NCBI GenBank assembly: GCA_029547205.1 | Contig: JAKPPT010000119.1 | Span: 1-64,000 of the forward strand | DNA from: Spirochaetota bacterium | Lineage (GTDB): Bacteria > Spirochaetota > Spirochaetia > Treponematales > UBA12059 | Reading direction: 5' to 3' | Length of the DNA stretch: 64,000 bases | Part shown: piece after piece, positions 42,048-51,310 of the stretch | Layout: the number at the start of each line of letters is the position of its first letter | Numbering within the stretch: position 1 is the stretch's first letter | Notes under the pieces: generated by a model | The model's database searches: none | What the model was told of the DNA's origin: nothing | What the model saw: only the letters and a program-made list of their open reading frames with translations | Made by a program: the position numbers and the translations under genes

Positions 42048-44972
42048 TTACTCGTTTTTAGCAGCCACTGCTGGTGGCTGTAACACAAACACGTAATGGT
42101 ATTCGGTATTGAATACCTTCTCAGCCATCATCTGAATGTTTTCTTTAGTTGCTAACGTTGAACGTAACAACCATTGTTGAGAAAATGAAAAATCATTCGT
42201 ACCATACAGAAGTGTCAAACCAGTGTTCCAAAGCCAAAAATCATTGGTATATATGTATCCGGAACTTCGATTAAGTTGAGAAGCTATCTGCTTGACATAC
42301 TTATCATCAAAAACCCCGGTTATATACGCATCAATCTCACGACGGACTGCAGCGATAAGATCGTCAACCCGTGCCGGATCGGTGCTGAATTGAATAATAA
42401 AGCTATACTGCTCTTTTGGGAGTACATCTAATGAACCATCACAGCTGATTACATACGTACCGCTCAATTCTTCACGTATTCTATCTAACAGCCGGTTATT
42501 GAGTGAAGTCTTGAGTATTTCAAATATTGCTTCTGATTCCCAGGTATATTTCATGGACCCAGTAAAATAGAGCACAACATCGGCTTTATTTTCTTTTGCA
42601 TAAGTAAACACATACTTTTCTTGCGTTGGTTTTTGAGGTTTTAGATCTTTCCATACAACTTTACTCGTATCAGATTTCCCTGGTAACGATGCAATATGTT
42701 TTTCGAGCAAGGGCTTTAATGTATTCAACGTTACATCACCCACAATGACATAGGTAAATTTAGCAGCATTACCAAAAAGTCTTTTCATTAAGTCTGCGCA
42801 TTGAGCATAGGTAATTGCATCAAACTTATTTACAGAAAAACCTTTAATATACTCAGAATCGCCATAGAGCACCTTTTGCCAATCGTTTCTAAAGCGATAC
42901 TCAGGGTCTTCATCAAGGCTCTCGATTTCATTTAAGATACTTTGTTTAGCACGATTAAAATTTGCAACATCTTGACCTGGACCCGTTTGCAACAACGAAA
43001 TAAGGCGGAGAAGCGGTTCAATATCATTGGTTTTCGTTTCTCCAATAAGATACTGGCTTGTGCTGTCAACGTTCCATTTCAAGCTTACACGATAGGGAGC
43101 CAGCAATTCATTAATTTTATCCGAAGATATATCACTATAACCAGCAGCATTCATAAGATAGCTCAACAACCGTGCGGGCATAACATCTTGCTCGGGTAAC
43201 GCTGAGTATCCCCCCTGTGCAAATGCAAAAATTTTTACTGCATCTTTATCATAGGACGTGGGTTTTACGTATACCACAGCACCATTGGATAGTACTAATT
43301 TGGTAAAATCGTTATAGAATGTTTCTTCTGCTGCAATTTTGCCAGGAGGAAGTAAATTATCGTATAATCCTACATCTTTCTCGGTTGAAACAAACGGCTC
43401 ATATTTTTTGCTGATCGCTTCTTTTATGAGCTTTGCAAAATTTTCTTGCTTAAGCGATGCATACTGAGGCTTAGTGCGCACATAAATAAACCCTTTAGTA
43501 AAATCCTTGAGCATCTCGCGCATGTAAGCATTGAGCATATCGAGCGTCAGCGTATTAAGGACATTAGTAATGTATACTCGTTCATTGGTAACACCCGGCA
43601 CAGGTTCATCATACATAAAGTTGCGGGTATATTCCTCTGCAAAGTCATCGCTCTTAAGATCCATGTCTTCAACATCGAGCGTCTTTACCCATGCTCGATG
43701 GCTCGCAAGAGCACGGTTAAACTCGCTCACAGTAAATCCATACTGTTTAAGCCGTTCAATCTCTTCAATGAGGCTTTTGAAAGATTCCAATTCTTTACCA
43801 GCTTTTGTCCGCATAACGAGATCGAGGGAACGTGTCTGGCCAAAGAAATAGTCAGTACCAAAATAAGCGTCTTCCCAATTGGCTTTTCCGCTATTTATTA
43901 GTGCGTTGAGCCGGAAATTGATTGCCTGTTCTGTAAGATTACGAATAACAAAATTATTATAATCACGGAGTGTTTTTTCTGGTTTAAGCGGTGTAATCTG
44001 TTCATAACCAACAGTTGCCATACCAAAATCATCATCGGTACTCAGTGAGAATTTGAGATCAGGGATACTGTCTATTTTATATGCAAAATCGGTTAAAGCC
44101 TGCGGTTGTGACGGAAGCTTTTCAAATACTTCTTTAACGGAACGGACGAGGTAAGCAGGTGTTTGATCGGCAACAACAATAATTGCCATTCTATTGAGCG
44201 TATAATGCTTTAAATAAAACGCTTTGAGTTTCTCGGCAGTAGCATTTTTTATAGAAGCTTCTGTTCCTATAGGGCTTCGATTTGAGTAGGGAGTGCCTCC
44301 AAGCATGGCTTCCAACTCCCTATTGCTCGCACGTTCGCGGCTGCCTTTATCGAGCCGCATTTCTTCGAGAATAACACCTTTCTCTTTTTCTACCTCAACA
44401 GGGTCGAATGTAATGTCAAGCGCAAACTCTTTGAGAATCTGTAAGCCTTTTTGATAAAATGTGAGCTTGTCGAGTGGCATCTTTATCATGTAGACGGTTC
44501 GATCAAACGAGGTATACGCATTTACTTCTGCACCAAATTCCATACCAATAGACCTGAAGTAATCGACAAGCTGATTCTCTGGAAATGATTTTGTTCCATT
44601 AAATGCCATGTGCTCAACAAAATGCGCATAGCCACGCTCTTCATCTGTTTCATGCACTGAACCAGCTTTAACTACTAAGTACATAACAGCTCGTTTGGCA
44701 GGATTGCCATTCTTTCGGACATAGTAGGTGAGACCATTATCAAAAACGCCTTTTGTGAGTTCAGGAGCAAGCGGCAGTAAATCATCTGGTTGTGCCTTGT
44801 ATGGATCATATTTTTGCTGTACTTCTGCAACCGCTATTGGCGTTTGCTGTGATTCATCAACCTGAACCTGTGCTGCTTCACTACCTTTTGTCTGTGTGCC
44901 AACACAGCTTAAAAGACCAAGCACAACAAACCCAACAATAATGAATACGTTGAGCAATTTAGTTTTTTTCAT
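42048..44972 (-). CDS. M16-family zinc peptidase lipoprotein (PqqL-like)
   Basis: 974 residues with two M16 halves. A signal peptide ends in LLSC (lipid Cys23). The inverted zinc motif HxxEH is H117-F-V-E120-H121 in AHFVEHMAFNG, with the third Glu about 75 residues on in VEVEKEKGVILEEMR. The second half, beginning near NLLPPGKIAAEETFY, lacks the zinc motif, as in inactive partner domains. It probably degrades peptides on the periplasmic or outer surface. AAAGGAAG precedes the ATG. The leader has a consensus TATAAT and a perfect 7-bp hairpin (45002-45022). It is co-transcribed with the small membrane protein. Confidence 0.93.
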   Translation of the reverse strand: MKKTKLLNVFIIVGFVVLGLLSCVGTQTKGSEAAQVQVDESQQTPIAVAEVQQKYDPYKAQPDDLLPLAPELTKGVFDNGLTYYVRKNGNPAKRAVMYLVVKAGSVHETDEERGYAHFVEHMAFNGTKSFPENQLVDYFRSIGMEFGAEVNAYTSFDRTVYMIKMPLDKLTFYQKGLQILKEFALDITFDPVEVEKEKGVILEEMRLDKGSRERASNRELEAMLGGTPYSNRSPIGTEASIKNATAEKLKAFYLKHYTLNRMAIIVVADQTPAYLVRSVKEVFEKLPSQPQALTDFAYKIDSIPDLKFSLSTDDDFGMATVGYEQITPLKPEKTLRDYNNFVIRNLTEQAINFRLNALINSGKANWEDAYFGTDYFFGQTRSLDLVMRTKAGKELESFKSLIEEIERLKQYGFTVSEFNRALASHRAWVKTLDVEDMDLKSDDFAEEYTRNFMYDEPVPGVTNERVYITNVLNTLTLDMLNAYMREMLKDFTKGFIYVRTKPQYASLKQENFAKLIKEAISKKYEPFVSTEKDVGLYDNLLPPGKIAAEETFYNDFTKLVLSNGAVVYVKPTSYDKDAVKIFAFAQGGYSALPEQDVMPARLLSYLMNAAGYSDISSDKINELLAPYRVSLKWNVDSTSQYLIGETKTNDIEPLLRLISLLQTGPGQDVANFNRAKQSILNEIESLDEDPEYRFRNDWQKVLYGDSEYIKGFSVNKFDAITYAQCADLMKRLFGNAAKFTYVIVGDVTLNTLKPLLEKHIASLPGKSDTSKVVWKDLKPQKPTQEKYVFTYAKENKADVVLYFTGSMKYTWESEAIFEILKTSLNNRLLDRIREELSGTYVISCDGSLDVLPKEQYSFIIQFSTDPARVDDLIAAVRREIDAYITGVFDDKYVKQIASQLNRSSGYIYTNDFWLWNTGLTLLYGTNDFSFSQQWLLRSTLATKENIQMMAEKVFNTEYHYVFVLQPPAVAAKNE

Positions 44973-45001
44973 TGGTACTTCCTTTCGGTTTTATTTGTGT
45001 A

Positions 45002-45022
45002 CTGAGCAAGAAATCTGCTCAG
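45002..45022 (-). promoter_or_regulatory. Leader hairpin upstream of the M16 peptidase
   Basis: CTGAGCA/TGCTCAG with a 7-nt loop and no T-run lies between a TATAAT box and the ribosome site of the M16 gene. It is a possible mRNA control element. Confidence 0.35.
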
Positions 45023-45108
45023 CAGAGTAAGAATTTACATTTATTATTTTCAAACCCTTATTATAACATAACTCAATTTAGAGAACGTTACAAAAAAAAT
45101 AGTAAATT

Positions 45109-45948
45109 TTACTGCTTTTTTTGTGCAATGAACCGTTCGATAACCGTGCGATACTGCGGGCTATCCCACGCATACGTCAAAATAGCTTCAAGGTAACCTG
45201 CTGGCTCACCCGTATCAAGGCGGATCCCCTCTATTGCTTTCCATGCAACCTTACCCTGAGCAATTAGCTTATTGAGCGCAAAGAGATGGTAATACTCGCC
45301 GCCAGTGTGTTTATTCCAGCCTTCTTCAAGGTAGTCAAAAAACTCCGGTGTGTATAGGTAACGGCCAATGGAAACCTCATGACTGGGTTCACTGCCAGGT
45401 GCTGGTTTTTCTACAAAGCCACTCACATGTACACCATCAGCAGCTGGAGCAACAACGCCATATCGGCTCACATCACCGGGTTCATGGACTGTGGCAAGCA
45501 CTGAACAACCTGTTCGCTCATACATCTCTATCAGCTGGCCGGCTAATGGCGGTGCTCCGATATGAATATCATCAGGATATGCTACAACACAGGGTTCGTT
45601 GCCAATAAGTGGCTTTACCAGTAGGAGTGCATGTCCCGTTCCGCGCATAGCCTGCTGACGCACAAAACTCACCTGTACCTGAGGTGGCTCGACAAGCTTG
45701 AGCTTTTTTGTATTACCTTCGCGCTCAAATACACTATCAAGTTCAGCTTCATGATCAAAATAATCATCAAGCGCTTTTTTGCGCCTGCTTGTAATGATAA
45801 TTACCTCATGAATTCCTGCGTTTACAAACTCTTCGATGATAAAATCGATTGAAGGCCGCGTAATGAGCGGGAGCATTTCTTTGGGGACAGTCTTTGTAAC
45901 CGGTAAAAACCTCGTCCCGTATCCAGCAGCAACAATAACACCTTTCAT
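45109..45948 (-). CDS. galU: UTP-glucose-1-phosphate uridylyltransferase
   Basis: 279 residues. The nucleotide-binding signature VIVAAGYGTRFLPVTKTVPK is at the N-terminus, with YPDDIH near 125, the sugar-site GFVEKP and a C-terminal WKAIEGIRLDTGEPAGYL, all typical of GalU. It makes UDP-glucose for envelope sugars. The start ATG 45948 replaces a TTG twelve codons upstream because of family length; TATGAT ends 6 nt before it and there is no ribosome site. A palindrome lies next to the -35 in the region shared with the divergent glmS-like gene. Confidence 0.95.
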   Translation of the reverse strand: MKGVIVAAGYGTRFLPVTKTVPKEMLPLITRPSIDFIIEEFVNAGIHEVIIITSRRKKALDDYFDHEAELDSVFEREGNTKKLKLVEPPQVQVSFVRQQAMRGTGHALLLVKPLIGNEPCVVAYPDDIHIGAPPLAGQLIEMYERTGCSVLATVHEPGDVSRYGVVAPAADGVHVSGFVEKPAPGSEPSHEVSIGRYLYTPEFFDYLEEGWNKHTGGEYYHLFALNKLIAQGKVAWKAIEGIRLDTGEPAGYLEAILTYAWDSPQYRTVIERFIAQKKQ

Positions 45949-45954
45949 GGCGCT

Positions 45955-45984
45955 ATCATAATATGGAATTACTCGATTACTCAA
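45955..45984 (-). promoter_or_regulatory. Leaderless promoter of galU
   Basis: On the minus strand, TTGAGT (45979-45984), 18 bases, TATGAT (45955-45960) and 6 nt lead to ATG 45948. Confidence 0.55.
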
Positions 45985-46010
45985 GGATGGTTACCAATTA
46001 TAACCATCCT
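45984..46010. promoter_or_regulatory. Palindromic operator candidate between galU and glmS-like gene
   Basis: A perfect 10-bp inverted repeat AGGATGGTTA/TAACCATCCT with a 7-nt spacer touches the -35 of galU and lies about 80 bases before the divergent gene. It could coordinate UDP-sugar and amino-sugar synthesis. Confidence 0.5.
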
Positions 46011-46088
46011 GCATTGTAAATGGTAAAACATTCATCCAGTTGCTATTTTCCCAATTTCATTGCATAGTGTTGCATAAAGGAGCATAGT

Positions 46089-48503
46089 ATGTGCGGCGTT
46101 GTATCACTGGTTTATGACAGAGACACGGAATCACTCGGGAAAGAGGCATCAGAACTCCTCAAACGGCTGGAATATCGAGGCTACGATTCTACTGGAGCAT
46201 CATTTATCACAACTGATAAAACAATAACACTCGTAAAAAGGGTCGGTGCACCTAGCAAAGTCACACGTGAGCTCAATATCCCTCAGTATGGTGGTCAACG
46301 CTTTATTGGACAAGTGCGTTGGGCGACATATGGCGCTGTCACCGATATCAACAGCCAGCCGCACCATGTTCTCTGCAAAAAGGAACTCGTTGGTGCTCAT
46401 AACGGTAACATTTCCAACACCGATGCACTCAAAAAACGGCTCATAGAATCTGGCCATAGCCCAAAATCTGACAATGACGGGGAAATGCTCGTACATCTCA
46501 TAGAAGAACACTATGCAGAAATACTAAAAAGCGACACCGAAGCAAGTAAGCACGCGCATGCATTGTATAAAAAAGCAGGCATTCGAGCTGATCTTTCAAT
46601 ACAGCACTGTGCCATGATTGAAGCAATCCGCCGTGCCGAATCAGAGGCTATTGGATCCTATGCTGCCTGCGTTGCCGATCCCGATATCGACGGAGTCTTT
46701 GCCATAAAGTCCGGATCTTCGCTCTATGCTGGCATTGGTAGCGATGCACATGGCAGTTTTGTGGTCGTTTCAAGCGATTTAAGTTCTGTGCTCTCTAAGA
46801 CTAAAATACTTATTCCGCTTCTCGAAGGTCAGGGTATCTGGTACAACCATATGTCCTATGTAGTATTCTCATTAACAGGTCCGCTCACATTCTCAGAGCC
46901 AGTGCCAATGCGGTCGAGACTTTCTGTTCAGGACACAGGGCTCCATGAACCCTATAAGTATTTTATGCACCAGGAAATTGAATCTGCCCCTGCAAACATT
47001 ACCGAGCTGGCTCGATACTACCTTCCCGATCCCAATTTTTCCTGGTTGACAAAACTTGCGCAAACACATCAAGCTAGAGCAGCGCTCGAGTATATCGAAA
47101 CTATCGCTCAACAGTCCAACACGGACACACTGCAGATAGCAGCAAAAACATTCTTTGCCTCACCACAGTGGAATGCTTTTGCAAAGCGAGCAAAGCAGAG
47201 CGGATTCAGTACAATAAACACTCCTGCTACATTTGTTTCTGAACTCGCGTTTATTCTTGATGAACTTTCACGCCTTTTACCTGACAACAGAGAAGCACTT
47301 GCACTCCTTGATGCACTTGCTATAGAGCGAAAACGTCAGGAAATCCGAGCATCATACAAGCGCTGTGTTAAAACCATGCAGAAAACCAATAAACACAAAG
47401 GTACCATTTATATACTTGCATCAGGTACATCCTACCATGCAGCACTCATTGGTTCATATTTCTTTGGCGGACTTCCTGAATTGGCAGTTTTCCCCTGTAA
47501 CCCCGGTCAGTTCCGTGGCAACTATCTTTCCACGCTCAAACCAGATGATCTCATCATTGCAATATCTCAATCAGGAGAAACAAAAGATCTCGTTGATATT
47601 CTACAGGACGTAAAAACATTGCAACCTGAAATCAAACGTATTGCAATAGTAAACAATGAAAACAGCCGCATACCACAGGAGTTATCCGATTTTTATCTCC
47701 CAATACTCTGCGGCCCCGAGATTGCCGTTGCTGCAACAAAATCATTTATTAACCAGTTAGTTGTACTCTACCTGCTTGCTGGCGCTTGGGTAAAAGGAGA
47801 CTCTGAGCTTGCACGAGATCTCAACGCTATACAAAAATTGCTTACGGATACCATTAGCACAACGTTCCCTTCAATCGATGCAATTGCTGAAAAACTCTAC
47901 CTTGTTCCTTCCATTCATCTGCTTGGAACCGGTCTTATCGGACTTGCCCGTGAAGGTGCACTTAAAATCCGCGAAGTTGTTCTCAATCATGCAGAAGGGT
48001 ACGACGCTGCTGAGTTTAAGCATGGCCCCAATACTATTTTAGGAAAAAACACCGTGTTCTCGCTCGATCAGCTTGAAGCATTGTGTGCTGCTGGTAACAA
48101 AAACATAACTGGTGATGCAATTGAATCACTTTTTAAGAATTATCCGCTTGTGTTTATCTGCCCGCCAGACGAACACGACAGGCACATTACAATCAGCCAG
48201 ATTCATACTCACAAAATTCGAGGCGCCGATATTTTTCTTATCGCAGAGCCAGACCATGATCTTGAACTTGCTGTTACCGGTGTGCCTTCAGGTTATGAAA
48301 ACCGCTATACATCTAGTTTTATTCACATGCCCACAACTGGCAATAAGTATTACTTCGTTTTTGGCAGTGCGATTGTACTCCAGTATCTCGCGTTCAAAAT
48401 GTCAGTGCTTAAAAAAGCTAAACTCGATGCACTCCATATCGAAGATCACGGAGTGCACCCTGATGCCCCCAAAAACGTAAGCAAATCAATAACGGTGGAT
48501 TGA
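46089..48503 (+). CDS. glmS: GlmS-like glutamine amidotransferase / double SIS protein, enlarged
   Basis: 804 residues against about 610 for usual glucosamine-6-phosphate synthase. Cys2 (MCGVVS), RWATYG, HNGNIS and the Asp of KSDNDGE form the glutaminase. YFMHQEIESAP (291-301) is the hinge. SIS domains carry ASGTSYH (444-450), ISQSGETKD and KHGPN, and the C-terminus PKNVSKSITVD keeps the catalytic Lys. About 130 extra residues (305-435) separate hinge and SIS, and about 35 more sit inside the glutaminase. Synthesis of glucosamine-6-phosphate from fructose-6-phosphate is most likely; a related amino-sugar enzyme cannot be excluded. AAAGGAG is 7 nt upstream. Confidence 0.88.
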   Translation: MCGVVSLVYDRDTESLGKEASELLKRLEYRGYDSTGASFITTDKTITLVKRVGAPSKVTRELNIPQYGGQRFIGQVRWATYGAVTDINSQPHHVLCKKELVGAHNGNISNTDALKKRLIESGHSPKSDNDGEMLVHLIEEHYAEILKSDTEASKHAHALYKKAGIRADLSIQHCAMIEAIRRAESEAIGSYAACVADPDIDGVFAIKSGSSLYAGIGSDAHGSFVVVSSDLSSVLSKTKILIPLLEGQGIWYNHMSYVVFSLTGPLTFSEPVPMRSRLSVQDTGLHEPYKYFMHQEIESAPANITELARYYLPDPNFSWLTKLAQTHQARAALEYIETIAQQSNTDTLQIAAKTFFASPQWNAFAKRAKQSGFSTINTPATFVSELAFILDELSRLLPDNREALALLDALAIERKRQEIRASYKRCVKTMQKTNKHKGTIYILASGTSYHAALIGSYFFGGLPELAVFPCNPGQFRGNYLSTLKPDDLIIAISQSGETKDLVDILQDVKTLQPEIKRIAIVNNENSRIPQELSDFYLPILCGPEIAVAATKSFINQLVVLYLLAGAWVKGDSELARDLNAIQKLLTDTISTTFPSIDAIAEKLYLVPSIHLLGTGLIGLAREGALKIREVVLNHAEGYDAAEFKHGPNTILGKNTVFSLDQLEALCAAGNKNITGDAIESLFKNYPLVFICPPDEHDRHITISQIHTHKIRGADIFLIAEPDHDLELAVTGVPSGYENRYTSSFIHMPTTGNKYYFVFGSAIVLQYLAFKMSVLKKAKLDALHIEDHGVHPDAPKNVSKSITVD

Positions 48504-48546
48504 AGCTCTATTTTTCACAAAGCCAATCTGACAGTTCGCACGTGCA

Positions 48547-49665
48547 TTACAAAAACACAATCCTTGAATGTGTCAGTACTTCATGCCCCGTTTCTGTGAT
48601 GAGTACATCATTTTCCAGGCGAACGCCTCCAGCTTCAGGATCGTAGAGCCCGGGCTCAATGGTGATGATCTGTCCCGGTTTCAGCTCCCAGGTATTGTCC
48701 TCTCTGCTTCGCATAATGGGCATCTCATGCGCTTCAAGACCAACCCCATGCCCAAGGCTGTGTGGCATGGTAAATCCTGCTTGCTTGAATAAGGCATCCA
48801 CATGCTTACCCGGTTCTTTTGCCTCAATGCCTGGTTTACAGAGTGCTACGGCTTCGTCGTATGCTTGCTGCACGAGAGCAAGCATTGATTTTTGTTTTTC
48901 TGATAATGCACCGCGCACAAAGGTCATCGTCACATCAGAAGTGTATCCCTTATACACCACTCCAAAATCCAATATAGAAAAACCATCTGTGCCAAATGCA
49001 GCAGCAGAATATGATGGGAATGCATGAATTCCAAAACTGCGTGAGGGACCAGCTGCGATTGTGTCAAAGCCCGTTGCCTCGCAACCAGCCTCTCGAAGTG
49101 CTCGCTCAATAAACAGCGCCACATCGGTTTCTGTTGTAAATTCGCCTGCGCGTACTCGTTTTTCAACAGCATCCATGATGTCATCGGTTATTTTAGAAAC
49201 TTTTCTGTAAATCGCTATTTCTTCTGCATCCTTTATTGCACGCATTCCAGCAACAAACTCATCCATGCCGTCATCGGTACAAGAAAAATCATAGTGTTCA
49301 CATTTTTCCATATAAGAAACGTAGAGCGGATACGGTGTAGCAGAAGGCAGTCCGATAATATCGCCCTCTTGCAGATTGAGCAACTTGCCAATACCGTTGA
49401 TTGCTTCAGGAACCGAACGGGCAAAATCGGTATACGGAAGTATTTCCTGAGCTTCTGCCATTGCATGCGCCATATTGATATCCCACGGTACCAGTATCGA
49501 TTTTCCGTTTGCGCTAACAAAAAGAAGCGCGTCGGAGGGGTGTCCCGAAAGATACCGAATAGATGGATTTCTTCTCCCTTCTGTGTCTTCAAACATACAT
49601 ACAGCAAGCTGACGTTTTGCCAGCTCTTCTGCAACTTTCTTAATCCGTTCCTGATACACACTCAT
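48547..49665 (-). CDS. M24-family metallopeptidase (Xaa-Pro aminopeptidase type)
   Basis: 372 residues. An N-terminal creatinase-like domain precedes the pita-bread domain. The five metal ligands are seen in DFGVVYKGYTSDVT (two Asp), HSLGHGVGLEAHE (His), TIEPGLY (Glu) and RLENDV (Glu). These enzymes cut after the first residue when proline follows, or act on dipeptides. AAGGGG lies about 10 nt before the ATG. It is the last gene of the ctpA-rsmE-wecG/tagA unit and converges on the glmS-like gene 43 bases away; no terminator is visible between them. Confidence 0.92.
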   Translation of the reverse strand: MSVYQERIKKVAEELAKRQLAVCMFEDTEGRRNPSIRYLSGHPSDALLFVSANGKSILVPWDINMAHAMAEAQEILPYTDFARSVPEAINGIGKLLNLQEGDIIGLPSATPYPLYVSYMEKCEHYDFSCTDDGMDEFVAGMRAIKDAEEIAIYRKVSKITDDIMDAVEKRVRAGEFTTETDVALFIERALREAGCEATGFDTIAAGPSRSFGIHAFPSYSAAAFGTDGFSILDFGVVYKGYTSDVTMTFVRGALSEKQKSMLALVQQAYDEAVALCKPGIEAKEPGKHVDALFKQAGFTMPHSLGHGVGLEAHEMPIMRSREDNTWELKPGQIITIEPGLYDPEAGGVRLENDVLITETGHEVLTHSRIVFL

Positions 49666-49697
49666 ATCGCTTGCCCCTTCTTGTGAAAAAAATATAG

Positions 49698-50450
49698 CTA
49701 TTTGCCTGTCATTCGATACAACAGCACTAGCAATTTAAACCAGATAAAAGGAAAAATCCTGAAGATTTTCCATGGTTTTTGAACCACATAAAACATCCAT
49801 TCTTTTCCTTTTTCAAACAGTGCACGATCTGGCCGCTCTCGTTTTTTTGCAAAGACCTCAAGAACATCTGACCCCCAGAGGTACATGCCCGAAGCAAAAT
49901 GATTCATAGTTCGATAAATCCACCGCTCGCCCCAGGGTATCCCCTTTCCAGTAAGCAGCAGTGTAGGTGTTGCTTTGCGGATTGCTTGAATTATGTTTGC
50001 ATGATACTGTTTTGGGAAATGCCCCTCATGCTTTCCTACAATCTTGAGATATGGAAATGTTTTCCGCAAATTTTCTACAGCTCGGTTTACAAGACGCCTT
50101 GTCCCGCCAAACACATACAGGGATTTTCCATAGTGTTCCAATATGGCTAGAACCTTAATAATAAAATCAAATGGCTCATACCGTATCGGTATTGGACGCT
50201 TTAAAAAAGCAGCAGCTTTGATAATCGATTTTGAAATAGGAATAACCAAACTTGCAGCCTGAACCATTGTTCTAAATTCTCCGCTGCGCCGTGCTTTAAG
50301 TAAATCAAATGTAGAGAGTAAAATGATTTGATGATTTTTCCCGTCTGCGTATAATTGTTTTATAACTTCTTCAAGTTTTTCTTCTGGTACTATATCAACA
50401 GGCACATTGAGAATGGTAATCCGCTGAATAGTTTCTATTTTGCCTGCCAT
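49698..50450 (-). CDS. WecG/TagA/CpsF-family glycosyltransferase
   Basis: 250 residues. The family core lies at about 10-200: ITILNVPVDIV, STFDLLKARRSGEF, YVFGGTRRLVNRAV with LRKTFPYLKIVGKHEGHF, and GKGIPWGERWI in place of the usual PxQE-W motif. Enzymes of this family transfer N-acetylmannosaminuronate or N-acetylmannosamine to lipid-linked GlcNAc in enterobacterial antigen or teichoic acid synthesis; the acceptor here is unknown. The basic, aromatic C-terminus (about 215-250) suits membrane attachment. It starts 16 bp inside the end of rsmE, so translation is coupled. Confidence 0.82.
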   Translation of the reverse strand: MAGKIETIQRITILNVPVDIVPEEKLEEVIKQLYADGKNHQIILLSTFDLLKARRSGEFRTMVQAASLVIPISKSIIKAAAFLKRPIPIRYEPFDFIIKVLAILEHYGKSLYVFGGTRRLVNRAVENLRKTFPYLKIVGKHEGHFPKQYHANIIQAIRKATPTLLLTGKGIPWGERWIYRTMNHFASGMYLWGSDVLEVFAKKRERPDRALFEKGKEWMFYVVQKPWKIFRIFPFIWFKLLVLLYRMTGK

Positions 50451-51307
50451 GATTCACGCTCCACAAGTAATAATTTTATTATAGCCATTACCGCTATTGC
50501 AGCTGTATCAGCACGCAGAATTGACGGCCCAAGCCAAGCCGGCACATAACCACGTTCCATAAATTGCATCAGTTCTGCATCGGAAAAACCGCCTTCAGGA
50601 CCAACACACAGTATATACTTTTGATAACTCTCATTTACAGCACTATGCACGGTATCAGTCCCTGTCTGTTTTTCATGAAAAATTAACCCGCAGACCGTTT
50701 CCTGTATCGGATAATCTTCTAAAAATTTTTGAACCGAGCAGGGTGCGCATACTTTTGTAATAACTGCAGAACCAGACTGCCCTAGCGCTTCTTTTACTAT
50801 CCGTTCGTAACGTATCAGTTTACCGGAGCTCGTTTCCCGCGGTACGCTCCGTTCTGTTTCAATGAGCTGAATCGTATTAAAACCAAGCTCTGCTCCTGCT
50901 CTTACAACATCATCTAGTTTTTGTCCCTTGAGTATTCCTACTGCAAGTATAAGCTCAGGGGCAGAACTCCTGCTCTGTGCCTGCATGTCATGTCCGATCT
51001 CAAGACCAGGAGTAGCTGCACTATGTGCTCCGTCTGCTTTTTTGGAACCGTACTTGCTACGCCTGATATCGATGTACTGCTGAGTACTTACAGAGGCAAC
51101 AGATTTTTCAGGTTCTACTCTGAGCGCTACTGTTCCTTCTTCGATTTTTTCTATCATGCACGTATACTGCCTTCCCTGCACATCGAGTGCAGGGAACGTA
51201 TCACCGGGCATAAGCCTTAAAACTTTGATTAGCCGTCTGGCTTCCTTACCAGAGAGCAGCACATGTCCTGAACCATCATACTGTTCAGGAAGTATCAATC
51301 GGCGCAT
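50435..51307 (-). CDS. rsmE: 16S rRNA (uracil-1498-N3)-methyltransferase
   Basis: 290 residues, about 45 more than usual. The N-terminal PUA-like domain (HVLLSGKEARRLIKVLRL) and the SPOUT knot (LAVGILKGQKLDDVVRAGAELG, LCVGPEGGFSDAE, GPSILRADTAAIAVMA) are clear. RsmE methylates U1498 of 16S rRNA in the small subunit. The extra residues form a low-complexity insert at about 66-116 between the two domains. It follows ctpA after 3 bases without its own ribosome site and overlaps the glycosyltransferase gene by 16 bp. Confidence 0.93.
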   Translation of the reverse strand: MRRLILPEQYDGSGHVLLSGKEARRLIKVLRLMPGDTFPALDVQGRQYTCMIEKIEEGTVALRVEPEKSVASVSTQQYIDIRRSKYGSKKADGAHSAATPGLEIGHDMQAQSRSSAPELILAVGILKGQKLDDVVRAGAELGFNTIQLIETERSVPRETSSGKLIRYERIVKEALGQSGSAVITKVCAPCSVQKFLEDYPIQETVCGLIFHEKQTGTDTVHSAVNESYQKYILCVGPEGGFSDAELMQFMERGYVPAWLGPSILRADTAAIAVMAIIKLLLVERESWQAK

Positions 51308-51310
51308 GTG

